Of a DNA stretch of 64,000 bases, positions 46,301 through 56,689 are shown piece after piece (position 1 is the first letter of the stretch; every line of letters starts with the position of its first letter). This stretch comes from Brachypterus glaber (lineage: Eukaryota > Arthropoda > Insecta > Coleoptera > Kateretidae), in assembly GCA_958510825.1 (NCBI GenBank), contig OY294048.1:17067589-17131588 (forward strand). Reading direction: 5' to 3'. A model generated the notes under the pieces. That model saw only the letters and a list, made by a program, of their open reading frames with translations, did no database searches and was not told the origin of the DNA. Made by a program: the position numbers and the translations under genes.

Positions 46301-49300
46301 AACTCAAATATATATTTAAGATATATAAAACTCATGAGATATAAATATATATAATACATTATAATTATATTATAAATTTTAACTGTATGTATTTTGTCAT
46401 GAACTAGACTCCGCTATGTCCCATTGCATAGGCAATAATAATATATAAATATTTTATCAGGCTATCAGTCTATTTTCTAATTTTGGTTAACACTTGGTAC
46501 TGAAGAGGGCCAGTAGCCCGACACTGTCAGTCTAACAATATCACTTTGTACGACGAGTAGAAAATAGACTGAACATTTAAATAATATTTTTATAATGTTG
46601 TTTAAAATTAAAAAATTCTGTTCCTTACCCCGTATAATGCTTTGCCTTCTATAATATACTACTTTCAGTTGTAAGTACCTTTTTCTTGCAGGCCTTTAAG
46701 TTAAAGTTGACTTGAAAAAAACCTTTAAAATGACTTGAAACATGTCCTATTTTCTTGGATCCTTAACAACTCCATCGTAGTTATGCCAAATTTTTAATAT
46801 TATTACTATTGAAATGATAAGGGCAGAGGATAAACCTATATGCCCAAGTGAATACAAATATACATATATAGAACAGTTCGAAGTTAATTACAATAGCTTG
46901 GTATTAATAAAATTAGTTTTAGAAAAAGCACTAGCATTTTAAAATTTTTAAAATTTAACACTAATAATAAAAAAAAATTAAAACGCAAAAAAAGTCAATA
47001 AATAAAGTAATTTGTACAACACATTATATCAATGAGTTTCTAAGCCATAAATCATAGCGGTTTTTAAAGGCGTTGATCGAAGGAGCTTTAACGATATTCT
47101 CTGAAAGAGAATTCCATTGACCAAAGACTCTATTTGGCAAAAATTGTTTTAAAATTCTCTCGTGAAAGTTTGAGACTGTGACCTCGGAGTCACGTTTATA
47201 ACGTACAAAAAATCAAATTAAAAAAAAAGAGCCATATAGATTTTTTATTTTCACCCAAAAAGGGACATGCCTAATCGATTCATAAAGAAAAATTTGGGTT
47301 TGTCGAAAAAAATTTAAAACGCTTAAAACATATAAAGTTTTTTATTTTTTTTTTTCAAATTTATTTTATTGACTCTTTTAATAAAGGAAATTTTTTATGA
47401 AAAAAGTACTTTGATAGCCCGTTTCCTTCTATTTTTTTTTTTTTTTTTTTCGTTTTTTTAGTTTAGCTCCCTTTTTTTTTGTTTTCTTGGGCTCCTTTTT
47501 TTTAATTTGACACAAGTGTTAATTTTAATTATAGTACATTTTTCCAAAAAAATACGTTTATGCCATTTTTCTTATATCAAGACGAGAAATTACATTTAGG
47601 GGTGACGGGCTAGTTGTCGCAGGGGTAATTTGTCGAAGTGGATGTATCTCAAAAAGTAAAATAGTTTTCTGCACCAAACCGAGATTAACCTCTACTTTAC
47701 AAAAGTGTCATTTATCATTTGTAAACTTAAGTTACCAATAAGTTAAAAGAGCAGCAAGATAATCCAAAAAATGACAAAATTAAAGCGTCCAGTAATTTTT
47801 TTGTGGTAAATATTTTTTCTTATTGTGACTGATTTAAAATGTTAACGATATTCTCTGAAAGAGAATTCCATTGACCAAAGACTCTATTTGGCAAAAATTG
47901 TTTTAAAATTCTCACGTGAAAGTTTGAGACTGTGACCTCGGAGTCACGTTTATAACGTACAAAAAATCAAATTAAAAAAAAAGAGCCAGATAGATTTTTT
48001 ATTTTCACCCAAAAAGGGACATGCCTAATCGATTCATAAAGAAAAATTTGGGTTTGTCGAAAAAAACTTAAAACGCTTAAAACATATAAAGTTTTTTATT
48101 TTTTTTTTTCAAATTTATTTTATTGACTCTTTTAATAAAGGAAATTTTTTATGAAAAAAGTACTTTGATAGCCCGTTTCCTTCTATTTTTTTTTTTTTTT
48201 CGTTTTTTTAGTTTAGCTCCCTTTTTTTTTTGTTTTCTTGGGCTCCTTTTTTTTAATTTGACACAAGTGTTAATTTTAATTATAGTACATTTTTCCAAAA
48301 AAATACGTTTATGCCATTTTTCTTATATCAAGACGAGAAATTACATTTAGGGGTGACGGGCTAGTTGTCGCAGGGGTAATTTGTCGAAGTGGATGTATCT
48401 CAAAAAGTAAAATAGTTTTCTGCACCAAACCGAGATTAACCTCTACTTTACAAAAGTGTCATTTATCATTTGTAAACTTAAGTTACCAATAAGTTAAAAG
48501 AGCAGCAAGATAATCCAAAAAATGACAAAATTAAAGCGTCCAGTAATTTTTTTGTGGTAAATATTTTTTCTTATTGTGACTGATTTAAAATGTTAAGATA
48601 AGAAAAGATAAAAGTATATTAATAGCTTAAGGTGTATATTATTTGTTGATATTGTCATTTAGGAGTGTTTATTCGTTAATAAGAAAGTACTTGATGCATA
48701 ACGTAATATTGACCACTGGCTCTAGTTGACGCATTTGGTTTGGGGCTAGTTGTCGCATAATCTGGAGATATGTTCATGGTGTAACATTTCCTTTTTCGCA
48801 TTTTTTTAATTCAAAACTGTGTTAAAAAGTAAAACTTTGTAGGGTATCAAATAAAAAACAATATTAAATTAAATTCAATTCAAAAGAAAAAAATCGAAAA
48901 AATATTATTTAATTATAATTTTAGTACAAGTGTAAAAAGTTAGATAACAATCGGATTTTGGAAAGGGACATGTCGTATTAGTTGTTTATAATTTTTATAA
49001 AGACCTTAATATTTCTTCAAAAAAATATACTTTAAGAGCCGCGACAACGTGCCCCGTGATGGGGCACTTTAATACCCTATTTTTTCCATGTTTTATCTTA
49101 TAATAACATTACTAAAACATGCAGCTAAAATTACCAATGGGTCAATTAAAAAAAAAAACAAAAATAAAGGAAAAAACTGAATTTGAATAAAAAGTGCGAC
49201 AATTAGCCCCGGCCACCCCTACTGATAGACGGAAATATATTTTTTTTTCCTATTGAGAGAGTTAAAATGATTTACAAAAATTAATTATGAGAGGTAAACT

Positions 49301-52204
49301 TACCTAAAATCCCAGTATTCCGAATCCTTGGTGGAAAATTTCTTATGTTTTGAATATCGTGTACCTCTAGCATTAATTATCCACACTTCATGGCCGTGAT
49401 TGTTAATTTCAAATGCTAAAAAAATACATACAAAATTAACTGTTTTTTAAAAAAGTTAATTTTTTTTTCAATAAAATTTTAGAAAGACTTTTAAAAGACT
49501 TTTGTTTGTACACAAGTTTCCCATAGTTTACACACACACGAAGAAAAAAATAGAAAACAAATAGTTTTTACCTTATTTGATAAGAACTTTGGATAGGAAA
49601 CATATGTTCTACATTCTCCCAACGCAAAGCATTCTTGAGTTATCGTAGTAATAGACGGAACCGGCCGACAGACCAAACAAAAACAGACTGACGGACCAAA
49701 ACATTTTGTCGCGTAAAAAAGCAATAAAATTTTAAATTTTTTTATTGAATACAATAATTTAGCTACATTCTTTAGGGTATTTAATTCTTTGAGACCCATT
49801 GAGACATATATGTCCCATCCTGTTTTAAGTTCTTACTATGCACAGCATGTCCCATTTTACGTTGTAAAATTATTTAAGTTTTTTTTTAGTTACTGGAGCG
49901 TATTTCTACCAAATTTTACTAACAGTGACAAAGCTGCTGTTGTTTTTTTGTCCTAATAAAAATTTAATTTCAATATAAAAATTATGTTTTAATATACCCA
50001 GCGAGTGTATAACCCAACTAAAAAGCCTGCTGGGTTATATACGCGGAAAAAAAGTTGGCCCTTCGAAAATGAACATATTGAATGGGGAACAAAAAAAGCA
50101 CCTATAAAATTTTAATGCTGCAGGGCGATTCTTCATTTAAAACTGAGCTAAAAAGTATTCCTCGCCAAAACACCTAAATTTAATATTAATTATCTTAATT
50201 GCATTTTTTTGAAAACGGTTACTCCTACAGTATTACACTATATGATATTTTTTATTTATTTTTATTCAGGAAATCTATTTTTTTACCAAAAATTCAAAAA
50301 AAATATACATAAAAAAGTTTGGGGCAAAAATGTGTTAAGCTTCACATATTTTGTCCGTCTAGGCACGCCTCTGGATAAATTAAAAAATAAATAAATTAAC
50401 ATAAACTTATTGCCCTTATTAATACTAGTACACATGCAAAAGCTCGTCGCTCTAGCTTAAAGGTTACAAAAGTTATTAATTAAAAAAAAATATTTTTATT
50501 GCAATTTTAAAGAGCCCTAGCTCCCTTAGGACTCATTTCCGGACCAACCTTTATAACTTTTTTTCATATTTTTTAACGTAGAATCACCTCTTAAATTTCT
50601 CGAACTTATTTTTGAATAACCATGTCTAATATAAATACATATTTATTAGGTTAAATAAATTCTAAATTAAAAGCAAATCATGCCAAACCCTAAAACGGCG
50701 CCTACATCGTATCTAAGTCGAGTCAGTTTATGGTAGAACGCTAGTAGTAGTAAAGATCTAGAACTTAACAGGTGGCAACGAAAAGAAATCTCAACACACA
50801 AGCCATAAAACCAGTAGTTTTATAAAATTTTTATGGAAGTAATATCGATACTACTATAAAACTATAACTTTATAATTTCTTCCTACACAGGCCCGCAAAA
50901 AAAAGTTGTCTGTGCTTGGGTTGAGACCCACCTATTCTTATGTATTTTGGGATGCTGAACACGAATCTGTTATAAAAAAGGCACTTCATTTACTTATTTT
51001 GCTTTCCCATTTTGAAAGTTTTCTAAATTTTGAAAAGCCTTGTATTCGTGCAAAAATTTTCAAAATTTTTTTTTTCGTATTTTTGTGTTTTATGACGTTT
51101 TATGTCGATATAAATCAATTTCGAGCAAAAAAAAATGTCAGTCGATCGGTCTGTCCGAGAAATTTTGTGTGCACGGTAACTTAAGAACGCTTTAAGACTT
51201 AAAATTTGACATACGGGTATATTACCAAAAGTTCTCGCTCGGGATTGTTTTTGGTAAACATTGGGGTGCAGCAAGGGGAGCAAATGGGGAAAAATACATT
51301 TTTTTTAGAAAAAATTGAAAATTGCTATATAGGGGTTTTTGAGGTTGCTGAAATTGAATCTGATAATAAAATTTTTCTAACTACCCCCGAGGGGGTGAGG
51401 GGGTAAATATTTTTAAATATTTTCAAAATTGGTACGTAGGGGTTTTTAGGGTCGACGAATATGAATCTGATAATATTTTTTTTTCTAATTTTACCCCCTG
51501 ATAGGTGGGGGGTAGTTATCGTGAAAATTGGTGTATTGGGGGTTTTGAGGTTGCTGAAATTTCCTCCAAAGGGACGGGGGGTAGTTTTTGTGAAAAATGG
51601 TATATTGGTGTTTTTAAGGTTGCTGAAAGAGAATCTGATAATAAAAAAAATCTAACTCCACCCCCTGAGGGGGGTAGTTTTCCTGAAAATTTGTGTATTG
51701 GGGTTTTTGAGGTTTCTAAAAGTGAATCTGATAATAAAAAATTTCTAACTCCACACGCTAAGAGGCGGGGGGTATTTTTCGTGAAAATTGGTATATTTTT
51801 AAGGTTGCTAAAAGTGAATCTGATAATAAAAAAAAAACATTTTATGCACGGAGATGAAAACTGAAAAAGCTCTTTCACTGGGCAGTGTATTTTATATACG
51901 TCATTCATCATGTTCCTAAAATGGATTTTTTGATATACGAGGTTTCAATATTTACATGTCGATATGTCCTTACCCTATTTTTTTATCGGTGCTCCTCTGT
52001 ACAAAACTTACCAATGGACTTATTTCCACCCATAAGGAACACCCCACCGTCCTGACCAAGGCCATGTTGTAACACTGCCACATTTGTTGCATATTTAAAT
52101 TGCGGTTTCGGTACCATTATTTGATATGCGGTTAAAATCCAATCATCTTCAGTTGTTACATTATGAACTACGAATTTTTTTCCATATCGTGTCAGAATCT
52201 CGGG
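40137..52204 (-). CDS. Lipase-3/acid-lipase-like gene, five internal exons, nucleophile Ser lost
   Basis: Alpha/beta-hydrolase of the lysosomal acid lipase/gastric lipase family, normally cleaving triglycerides or cholesteryl esters. Exons in coding order: 52204-52012, 49415-49304, 46184-45944, 44503-44351, 40364-40137; 927 bases, 309 codons, all phases consistent (1, 2, 0, 0). Family motifs in order: PEILTRYG, VTTEDDWIL, VLQHGLGQDGG (oxyanion loop), GHEVWIINARGTRYS, EYWDFSFHEIGMYDYP, the nucleophile elbow, VKQLWHYAMMYTSGTF, YDYG, and SDKDW (catalytic Asp). The elbow reads LLAHGMATSA where active enzymes have GHSQG: the nucleophile Ser is Gly and both flanking glycines are Ala. Not found: the first exon (signal peptide) and the last exon with the catalytic His. 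Probably a non-catalytic member of a tandem cluster. Confidence 0.8.
40985..43735. mobile_element. 2.75 kb palindrome in a lipase intron
   Basis: Arms of about 0.9 kb. The left begins ATAGACTATGGGTATTTCTG, then CCACCTTGGTGATTGAATGT; the right ends with the complement (ACATTCAATCACCAAGGTGG, CAGAAATACCCCTATATAATA). The arms hold CTTCTTCTTCTTCAAAAAT and its complement at mirrored positions. The 0.8 kb centre has its own hairpin at 42278-42375 (GCGTATGATCCAAGGACGAG). It lies wholly between lipase exons 44503-44351 and 40364-40137. Confidence 0.85.
44351..44503 (-). CDS. Lipase-like exon (lid/cap region)
   Basis: 153 bases, 51 codons, phase 0 at both ends, between TTGTTTTAG and CCT|GTAAGT. It encodes IITDVLRVNSIFNPRALST, a helical stretch, and YGWTPNEMDP. 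It corresponds to the variable cap domain of acid lipases, just before the conserved (Q/E)MN-TLLP-type segment continued in the next exon (TLVNYWL). Confidence 0.75.
44683..44876. mobile_element. AAGCCGTGAAGATATG foldback
   Basis: 194-base palindromic element: ACAAGCCGTGAAGATATGAA at the left and TACATATCTTCCCGGCTTGT at the right. Half copies lie at 21541-21625 and 54295-54376, a larger relative at 38830-39340. Confidence 0.7.
45000..45910 (+). repeat. Long dispersed repeat, copy 1
   Basis: Inverted counterpart of 56690-57290: GGAAAGTGACATATTTCACC, CTCAGGCGAGG and CGAGTTATGTACA near one end, GTTGCCTAACCGCAAGC in the middle and CATAGGGGATCGTAGGAAAA at the other. Function unknown; the 73-codon frame at 45244 has no family resemblance. 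Confidence 0.6.
45944..46184 (-). CDS. Lipase-like exon with degenerate nucleophile elbow
   Basis: 241 bases, acceptor TTTTTGTAG, donor AAG|GTACTA, phase 2 in and phase 0 out. It encodes FHEIGMYDYPPLMEHIM, then GDLCLLAHGMATSANLVGAT, then VKVMIQIGPLAIMKNLKTPF and FVK. The family normally has (Y/I)GHSQGT at the elbow; here the codons at 46116-46102 (minus strand) give A-H-G-M-A. The exon is otherwise well conserved and more GC-rich than its surroundings, as expected for coding DNA under selection. Confidence 0.85.
46210..47087. repeat. Lipase intron DNA with a small palindrome
   Basis: AGTCTATTTTCTAATTTTGG (46469) and AGAAAATAGACTGAAC (46559) form inverted ends of about 105 bases. Otherwise AT-rich intron without recognisable features. 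Confidence 0.45.
47088..48595. repeat. Nearly perfect 0.75 kb tandem duplication
   Basis: Unit 1 (47088-47841) and unit 2 (47842-48595) both start TTAACGATATTCTCTGAAAG and end GACTGATTTAAAATGTTAA. Differences noticed are few single bases (for example TCTCTCGTG against TCTCACGTG) plus length changes in T runs. The very low divergence means a recent duplication, or a collapse/expansion error in assembly. It lies in a lipase intron. Confidence 0.9.
48349..49220. mobile_element. TIR element AGGGGTGRCSGGGCTAGTTG
   Basis: Left end AGGGGTGACGGGCTAGTTGT and right end complement AGGGGTGGCCGGGGCTAATTG are inverted repeats of roughly 24 bases. Similar phrases (GGGGCTAGTTGTCGCATAA at 48751) recur inside. 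The left end also occurs at 47598 because of the tandem duplication. About 0.87 kb, no transposase. Confidence 0.45.
49304..49415 (-). CDS. Lipase-like exon: GHEVWIINARGTRYS
   Basis: 112 bases between TTTTTTTAG and TTTTAG|GTAAGT, phase 1 in and phase 2 out. It encodes AFEINNHGHEVWIINARGTR, then YSKHKKFSTKDSEYWDF. This matches the family block G(Y/H)DVWLGNxRGNxYS...FW(N/D)FS, with the final Ser made across the splice. Confidence 0.85.
49490..50090. other. Lipase intron DNA, no clear feature
   Basis: A 102-codon minus-strand frame at 49491-49799 contains no recognised motif and overlaps a GACAGACC-type sequence; not called as a gene. Confidence 0.35.
50090..50640 (-). mobile_element. Diverged arm of the 30.7 kb palindrome family
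   Basis: Contains GCAGGGCGATTCTTCATTTA, GAAAACGGTTACTCCTACAG, AAAAAAGTTTGGGGCAAAAA, CTAGCTCCCTTAGGACTCAT and GTAGAATCACCTCTTAAAT in the same order as the 31.3-31.8 kb arm. Confidence 0.55.
51060..51860 (+). repeat. Dispersed element with expanded GGGGTAGTTTTTGTGAAAA minisatellite
   Basis: Leader module (CAGTCGATCGGTCTGTC, TAAGAACGCTTTAAGACTT, ACATTGGGGTGCAGCAAGGG), then about six units of 70-95 bases, each with GAATCTGATAATAAAAAA, CTAACTCCACCCCCTGAGG, GGGGTAGTTTTYGTGAAAAT and TTGGTRTATTGGGGTTTTTG. The units keep open frames on both strands (for example 51505-51864) because of the repeat. Also in a lipase intron. Confidence 0.75.
52012..52204 (-). CDS. Lipase-like exon: PEIL...HGLGQDGG
   Basis: 193 bases between acceptor TTATTTCAG and donor ATTG|GTAAGT, phase 0 in and phase 1 out. 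It encodes PEILTRYGKKFVVHNVTTED, a strand, VAVLQHGLGQDGGVFLMGGN and KSI. This is the mature N-terminus and the HGL oxyanion-hole loop of acid lipases. The preceding exon, expected to hold a signal peptide, was not identified; 52.2-63.8 kb is almost all repeats. Confidence 0.8.
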
Positions 52205-52254
52205 CTGAAATAATAATAGTCAAAAAATAAAAGTACATTGCAATAATTTTACAC

Positions 52255-53890
52255 AGGCTGATATTTTAAAGGGTAGTACTGGATGGTAAAGTCCAAACGG
52301 AATACTCGTGTTAGTTTTTTACCGGGTGATTTGCGTAAGGGGTGTCCGCTATCTTGAATGTTAGGGGTCAGTTGTTTAATATTCATCTTACGATAACAAT
52401 GCATATAACCAATTTTGTTAAGGAAGAAATTTACAACAATTTAGCTTGAATCATTTTTTTAATATATTTTTCTGTTTTGCGACTCTTATAAGCTCATAAT
52501 CAAACGCATTTTGCGTGTTCTTATAGGCCCATAAGAGGTCTTTGTTCTTTTGGGTTGGCAACAGACCTGGCCTATCGCTTGACGTTTTCTGTGCAAATGT
52601 TAATGTCGCTTCACGGAAAGAAATTAGTGGGCTCTGCGCTATACATTATAAGATATTTGGTAACAGTGGCAAATTATAGTGATTTAAGCTATATATTATA
52701 AGGGACACAATAACTAATAATGTTAAAAATAAATTGGAAACGATTATATATATTACAGACACGATTATATTTATTACAGGCACTATTATAAATTTACAGA
52801 AATTTTATTATATTATAAAAATTATTAGCACGGACAATAATTAAATCTATTTAAGCTATAAATGCCATACTATTTGTTATATTTTATTATTCACTGAACA
52901 ATTCATATAATTTTTTACACTGACTGCCTTGTATTTATATAATAAGCGATTATAATTTGCTTGGTATGTGTGTTATAGCGCTCCTAGCTATAATTATTTT
53001 TTTCCGTGTTTAAAGTTGAATTTTCTACAAAATTTTGTGTTTAGGTTATTTTTACCATATTAAAATTGTGGCTTGGTTAATTGCAGTAAAAAAAAGATAA
53101 GAGATGACTATAAAATATATCAAAATATCATTTGTTCTTAGAATTTTAAACATGGTGTAAACTGTAATGCCAATCCAAAAAAAAAATCCCTAAATCAGTC
53201 ATCAATTTAAATGTAAGTTTTTTTAAATTTTTGAGTAAAATAGAAAAAATTGTTTAAAGCACTCGTTTCATAACACGTTTTTAGCGCACTAAAACTTTAG
53301 TTATGAAACTAGTACTTTAATATACTATAATAACAATCGAGTTAATTTAAAAATAGCCATGTTGGAGATTTGTTTTTTCCATTTTTCAGCCAAATGATTC
53401 ATCGGACTTTTTGATTATGAGCAAACTTGTAGCTCTTGAAATTCTTTATAAGTTTTATACATTATAAATTTTCATAGGTGTTTTGGTACGGTTATAGAGG
53501 GCGCAAGTCAATTTTCAGCGCCCACTGTAACCGTAAAAAAATACCTATGAAAATGCATAATGTATAAAACAGAGAATTTTAAGAGCTACGAGTTCGCTCA
53601 TAACCTACGATGAATAATTTGGCTGAAAAATGAAAAAAAAAAACAATTTCACCCCCAACGTGGCCATTTTTGAATATTCATAACTCGATTGTTTTTAATA
53701 TATTAAAAAATATATTTAAACTAATAATGTTGGAAATTTTCTCCTTAACAAAATTGGTTATATGCATTTTGATCGCAAGATGCACCTAGCTAGATCACAG
53801 CACTCGCCCCTAAAATTCAAGATAGCGGACACCCTTTATGCAAATCACCCGATGAAAAACTAACAGGAGTGTTCTGTTACTATAATACCT
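52255..53890. mobile_element. 1.6 kb foldback hosting MITE copy C
   Basis: Outer arms GGGTAGTACTGGATGG ... GGGTGATTTGCGTAAGGGGT against the right-hand AAATCACCCGATGAAAAACT. Then ATGCATATAACCAATTTTGT, CATTTTTCAGCCAAATGATT and GAGCAAACTTGTAGCTCTTG mirror each other around about 53510. The left arm is split by the 397-base MITE at 52612-53008. Confidence 0.75.
52612..53008 (+). mobile_element. MITE 'CACGGAAA', copy C, nested
   Basis: Third copy, 397 bases, with small internal deletions relative to copy B (for example around the CATATAAATTTTTACACTG region). It sits inside the larger foldback at 52255-53890, so it inserted after that element. Confidence 0.8.
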
Positions 53891-53899
53891 ACAATGTAA

Positions 53900-55250
53900 A
53901 AAGCAAAACTGAATATTCAGTTACAAATAAATAGGACCTCGGAAGTTATTATCTTATACAATTGTAAATTAATTTTTGTTAAAAACACGCAACATTTCAT
54001 GTCCGTCCCAAAATATTAAAGTACGTGACTTTAGGACTATAGTGTTTTTAACAAAAATTAAAGCACACTTTTAAAGGATCAAAACTTCCTATCCGTTTGT
54101 AACTGAATATTTAGTTACAAATGGATAGAAAAGGCAGAAGAGGCCTCCAACTGCGACGGTTATAATTTAATTTTTCATTATTCTTGTTTTATACTTTTTA
54201 GTTAATCAGTCGGGTGTTTTTTTTTTAATTAAATTAATTAAAATTATTTATGTTCTTTTTATTTTACTTTTTAAATAATTTTAAATTACGTTTAAGCATT
54301 CGGAAAAAAATATACCATCTACCGCGTAGAGTATATAATTTAATGCAAAGCATTACATATCTTAACGGCTTGTTTAATTACGCCTTTCTGTAGTGCCAAT
54401 AATTTTTTTTTCTACGAGCATGCGGAGAGGTGTCTCTTTACGCACTTGCATATAGTGGAAAGAAGGACCTTTTCGCACGTATAATTATTTTTGAATTACT
54501 TAATTGCGTAGTGTTATTCTTGTTATATTGTATATTTATTCATAAAATTATAAAAAACGTTAAATTTATTGATTTTTAATTGTTTTTCTTATTGAAAAAA
54601 AATATAAAATTAAAATTTATTTAATAAAGTATAAAAGAATATTTAATTTTTAACTCCACTCGTTGAAAAAATATTGCATGCTTAAAGAAGCTTTTCTGCA
54701 CTCGACTGTTTGCCTGAACTCCGCTTCGCGTCGTTTAGTAAATGCAATCTGGTGCGGAGTAAAGCCTCTTTCCACTCTTAAAAAAATAGCAATTTTTATT
54801 TAAAATAACATACAATTGTTTGGTATAAATCCGGATCCACATAACAATTTTTTTTAGAACCGAACCAGAAATAATCAGACCATTTTTCACAGGTCAGAAT
54901 TTCACTTTTGACGTATTGAAAAAGTACAATATATAACGAAAGGCACAACAAATTCATGTTTCAGCTCAAGGTTTCGGTGTTGAATTGGAATTATTTATTA
55001 CTTTGATATTAGGAAAAATTATTATGTAAAATATGTATATATACCGAAAGCTTTGTGTAGTTACGGCCTAATTATTTTTAATTGCGGGTTTTTGAAGTAT
55101 TTTTTTCGATCGTTTAGCTTACCTTTTTTGAATGATACTGAATAATTATTATTTATCAGGATTCAAGGTAGCGATGACGTTGGTATTAACTACTAGCTTT
55201 AAAACGTACCTTTATTTATCTAGTCAAGACAAATTATAAATGTAAATTGC
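53900..55250. repeat. Spacer with small inverted repeats
   Basis: TGAATATTCAGTTACAAATA (53911) and TAACTGAATATTTAGTTACA (54100) form one small repeat pair. 54295-54376 is a half copy of the AAGCCGT element (CATATCTTAACGGCTTGT). No exon of the lipase, including its missing first exon, could be recognised. Confidence 0.45.
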
Positions 55251-55254
55251 AATA

Positions 55255-55945
55255 AATGTACATGGGCTGATATTTTAAAGGGTAGTAGGGGATGGTAACA
55301 GAACACCCCTGTTATTTTTGCACCGGGTAATTGAATTTTGGGGGTGAGTTGCTTAATATGCATCTTACGATAAAAATGCATATAACCAGTTTTGTTAAGG
55401 AGGAAATTTCCAACAATTTTTGTCGGGATCATTTCTTAAATAAATTCATAACCACGGGTCGGATCGAAGTAGCCATTACCGGGGGCATGCAAAAATTAGA
55501 ATTTTAGCCAAGCGGAATCTCACGTCGATGCTGTTAATACTCAGTGAGTCACTTAGTCATGGTACATGACATGACATATTTTTTTTTTTTTTGAAAATTG
55601 TTTCTCTTTTCATAAAACGAAAAAAGTCTTTCTCTATGAGTCGTGGACCATGACCAAGTGACTCACTGAGCATGAGAACAATGGTTTAAAGTGTCTATTT
55701 ACTTGAAAAAAGAGTTTTTTTTTAATTCTAATTCTTGCATGCCCCCGGTAATGGCTACTTCGATCCGACCCGTGTTAATAAAAATCGAGTTATTTTAAAA
55801 ATATGTTGGAGGTCAAATTGTTTTTTTTTTTTCATTTTTCAGCCAAATTATTTGTCGGACAATAAAAGTGCTCATGAGCAAACTTGTAGCTTTTTAAATT
55901 CTCTATAAGTTAATAATTTTTTTTGTTAAACTGCTAAAACCGCCA
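55255..55945. mobile_element. Second copy of the 52.3 kb foldback family, interrupted
   Basis: GGCTGATATTTTAAAGGGTA, CACCGGGTAATTGAATTT, ATGCATATAACCAGTTTTGT and then, after a 319-base insert, AATAAAAATCGAGTTATTTT and TTTTCAGCCAAATTATTTGT match the left half of 52255-53510. The right half is absent. Confidence 0.65.
55454..55772. mobile_element. CGGGTCGGATCGAAGTAGCC foldback, nested
   Basis: 319-base palindrome with about 50-base perfect-looking ends: CGGGTCGGATCGAAGTAGCC ... GGCTACTTCGATCCGACCCG, and AGTGAGTCACTTAGTCATGG/CCATGACCAAGTGACTCACT inside. It sits within the foldback copy at 55255-55945. A decayed relative (GTCGGATCGAAGTATTCATT) is at 39697. Confidence 0.8.
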
Positions 55946-56689
55946 TTGTTTGACTTAATGTATCCGTTAAATTTTTTTGACATTGGTCCTTTTAGAACCA
56001 AGCCACAGAATTTAAATTGTAAGTAAATACTTTTCAAAAATGAAAATTTTCAAGGCTACTTGTCTTTTCGCGGTTAATTAGTAGTGGTAAATTTTTTGGG
56101 TTGGCCAAAGCCGGGCCATTTATGGCCCTTTTTGTCACCCCAGGAAATCCCAGCCATTTACTAATTTGAGTCCTCCTTGAACCTTCCTGTACTTTCAATA
56201 AAGGTCAGGATATTGGCCCAAGAAAGGTCTCTTAGTTCCTCTAGGTTGAGTCTTTGTTATTAATTAAGATTCAGCAAACATTTTTTCTATTATTGATAAA
56301 AATATAAAATAAGAATAAATGTGCTAGTAGTGAAAAAAATAATACATAAACCATGGTAGAGGAGACTATTATAGCCTCGAAATCTTATATCCCTCAATGC
56401 TACGGATTTCGGGATATCATGCCTTTGGCTATAAAAAATGTATTCTCTACATTGGAATCTAATTATTTTCCTTCAATAATACATCAGCCACCAAAACTTT
56501 TTTTTTATTTACAGTAAATGTTATCCTGGTTTGGAATGGACACTTCTTATATAAGGTTCGGTCATGATTATTACAAAATAAAAAAAAAACTATCTGGCAG
56601 TTTTTGAAAAGTCTCATTTTACTTGTTTTGACAAAAAAAAATATAGATTTAAAAACATATTTTAGATACCAGGTTTTAAGTCAAAAAAT
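55946..56689. other. No clear feature
   Basis: Sequence at 56345-56460 (ACCATGGTAGAGGAGACTAT) resembles 3340-3420. Otherwise AT-rich DNA without supported genes. Confidence 0.35.

Noticed and set aside
51505..51911. Open frames of 119 and 131 codons on both strands
   Set aside because: By-products of the GGGGTAGTTTTTGTGAAAA minisatellite; both strands are open at once.
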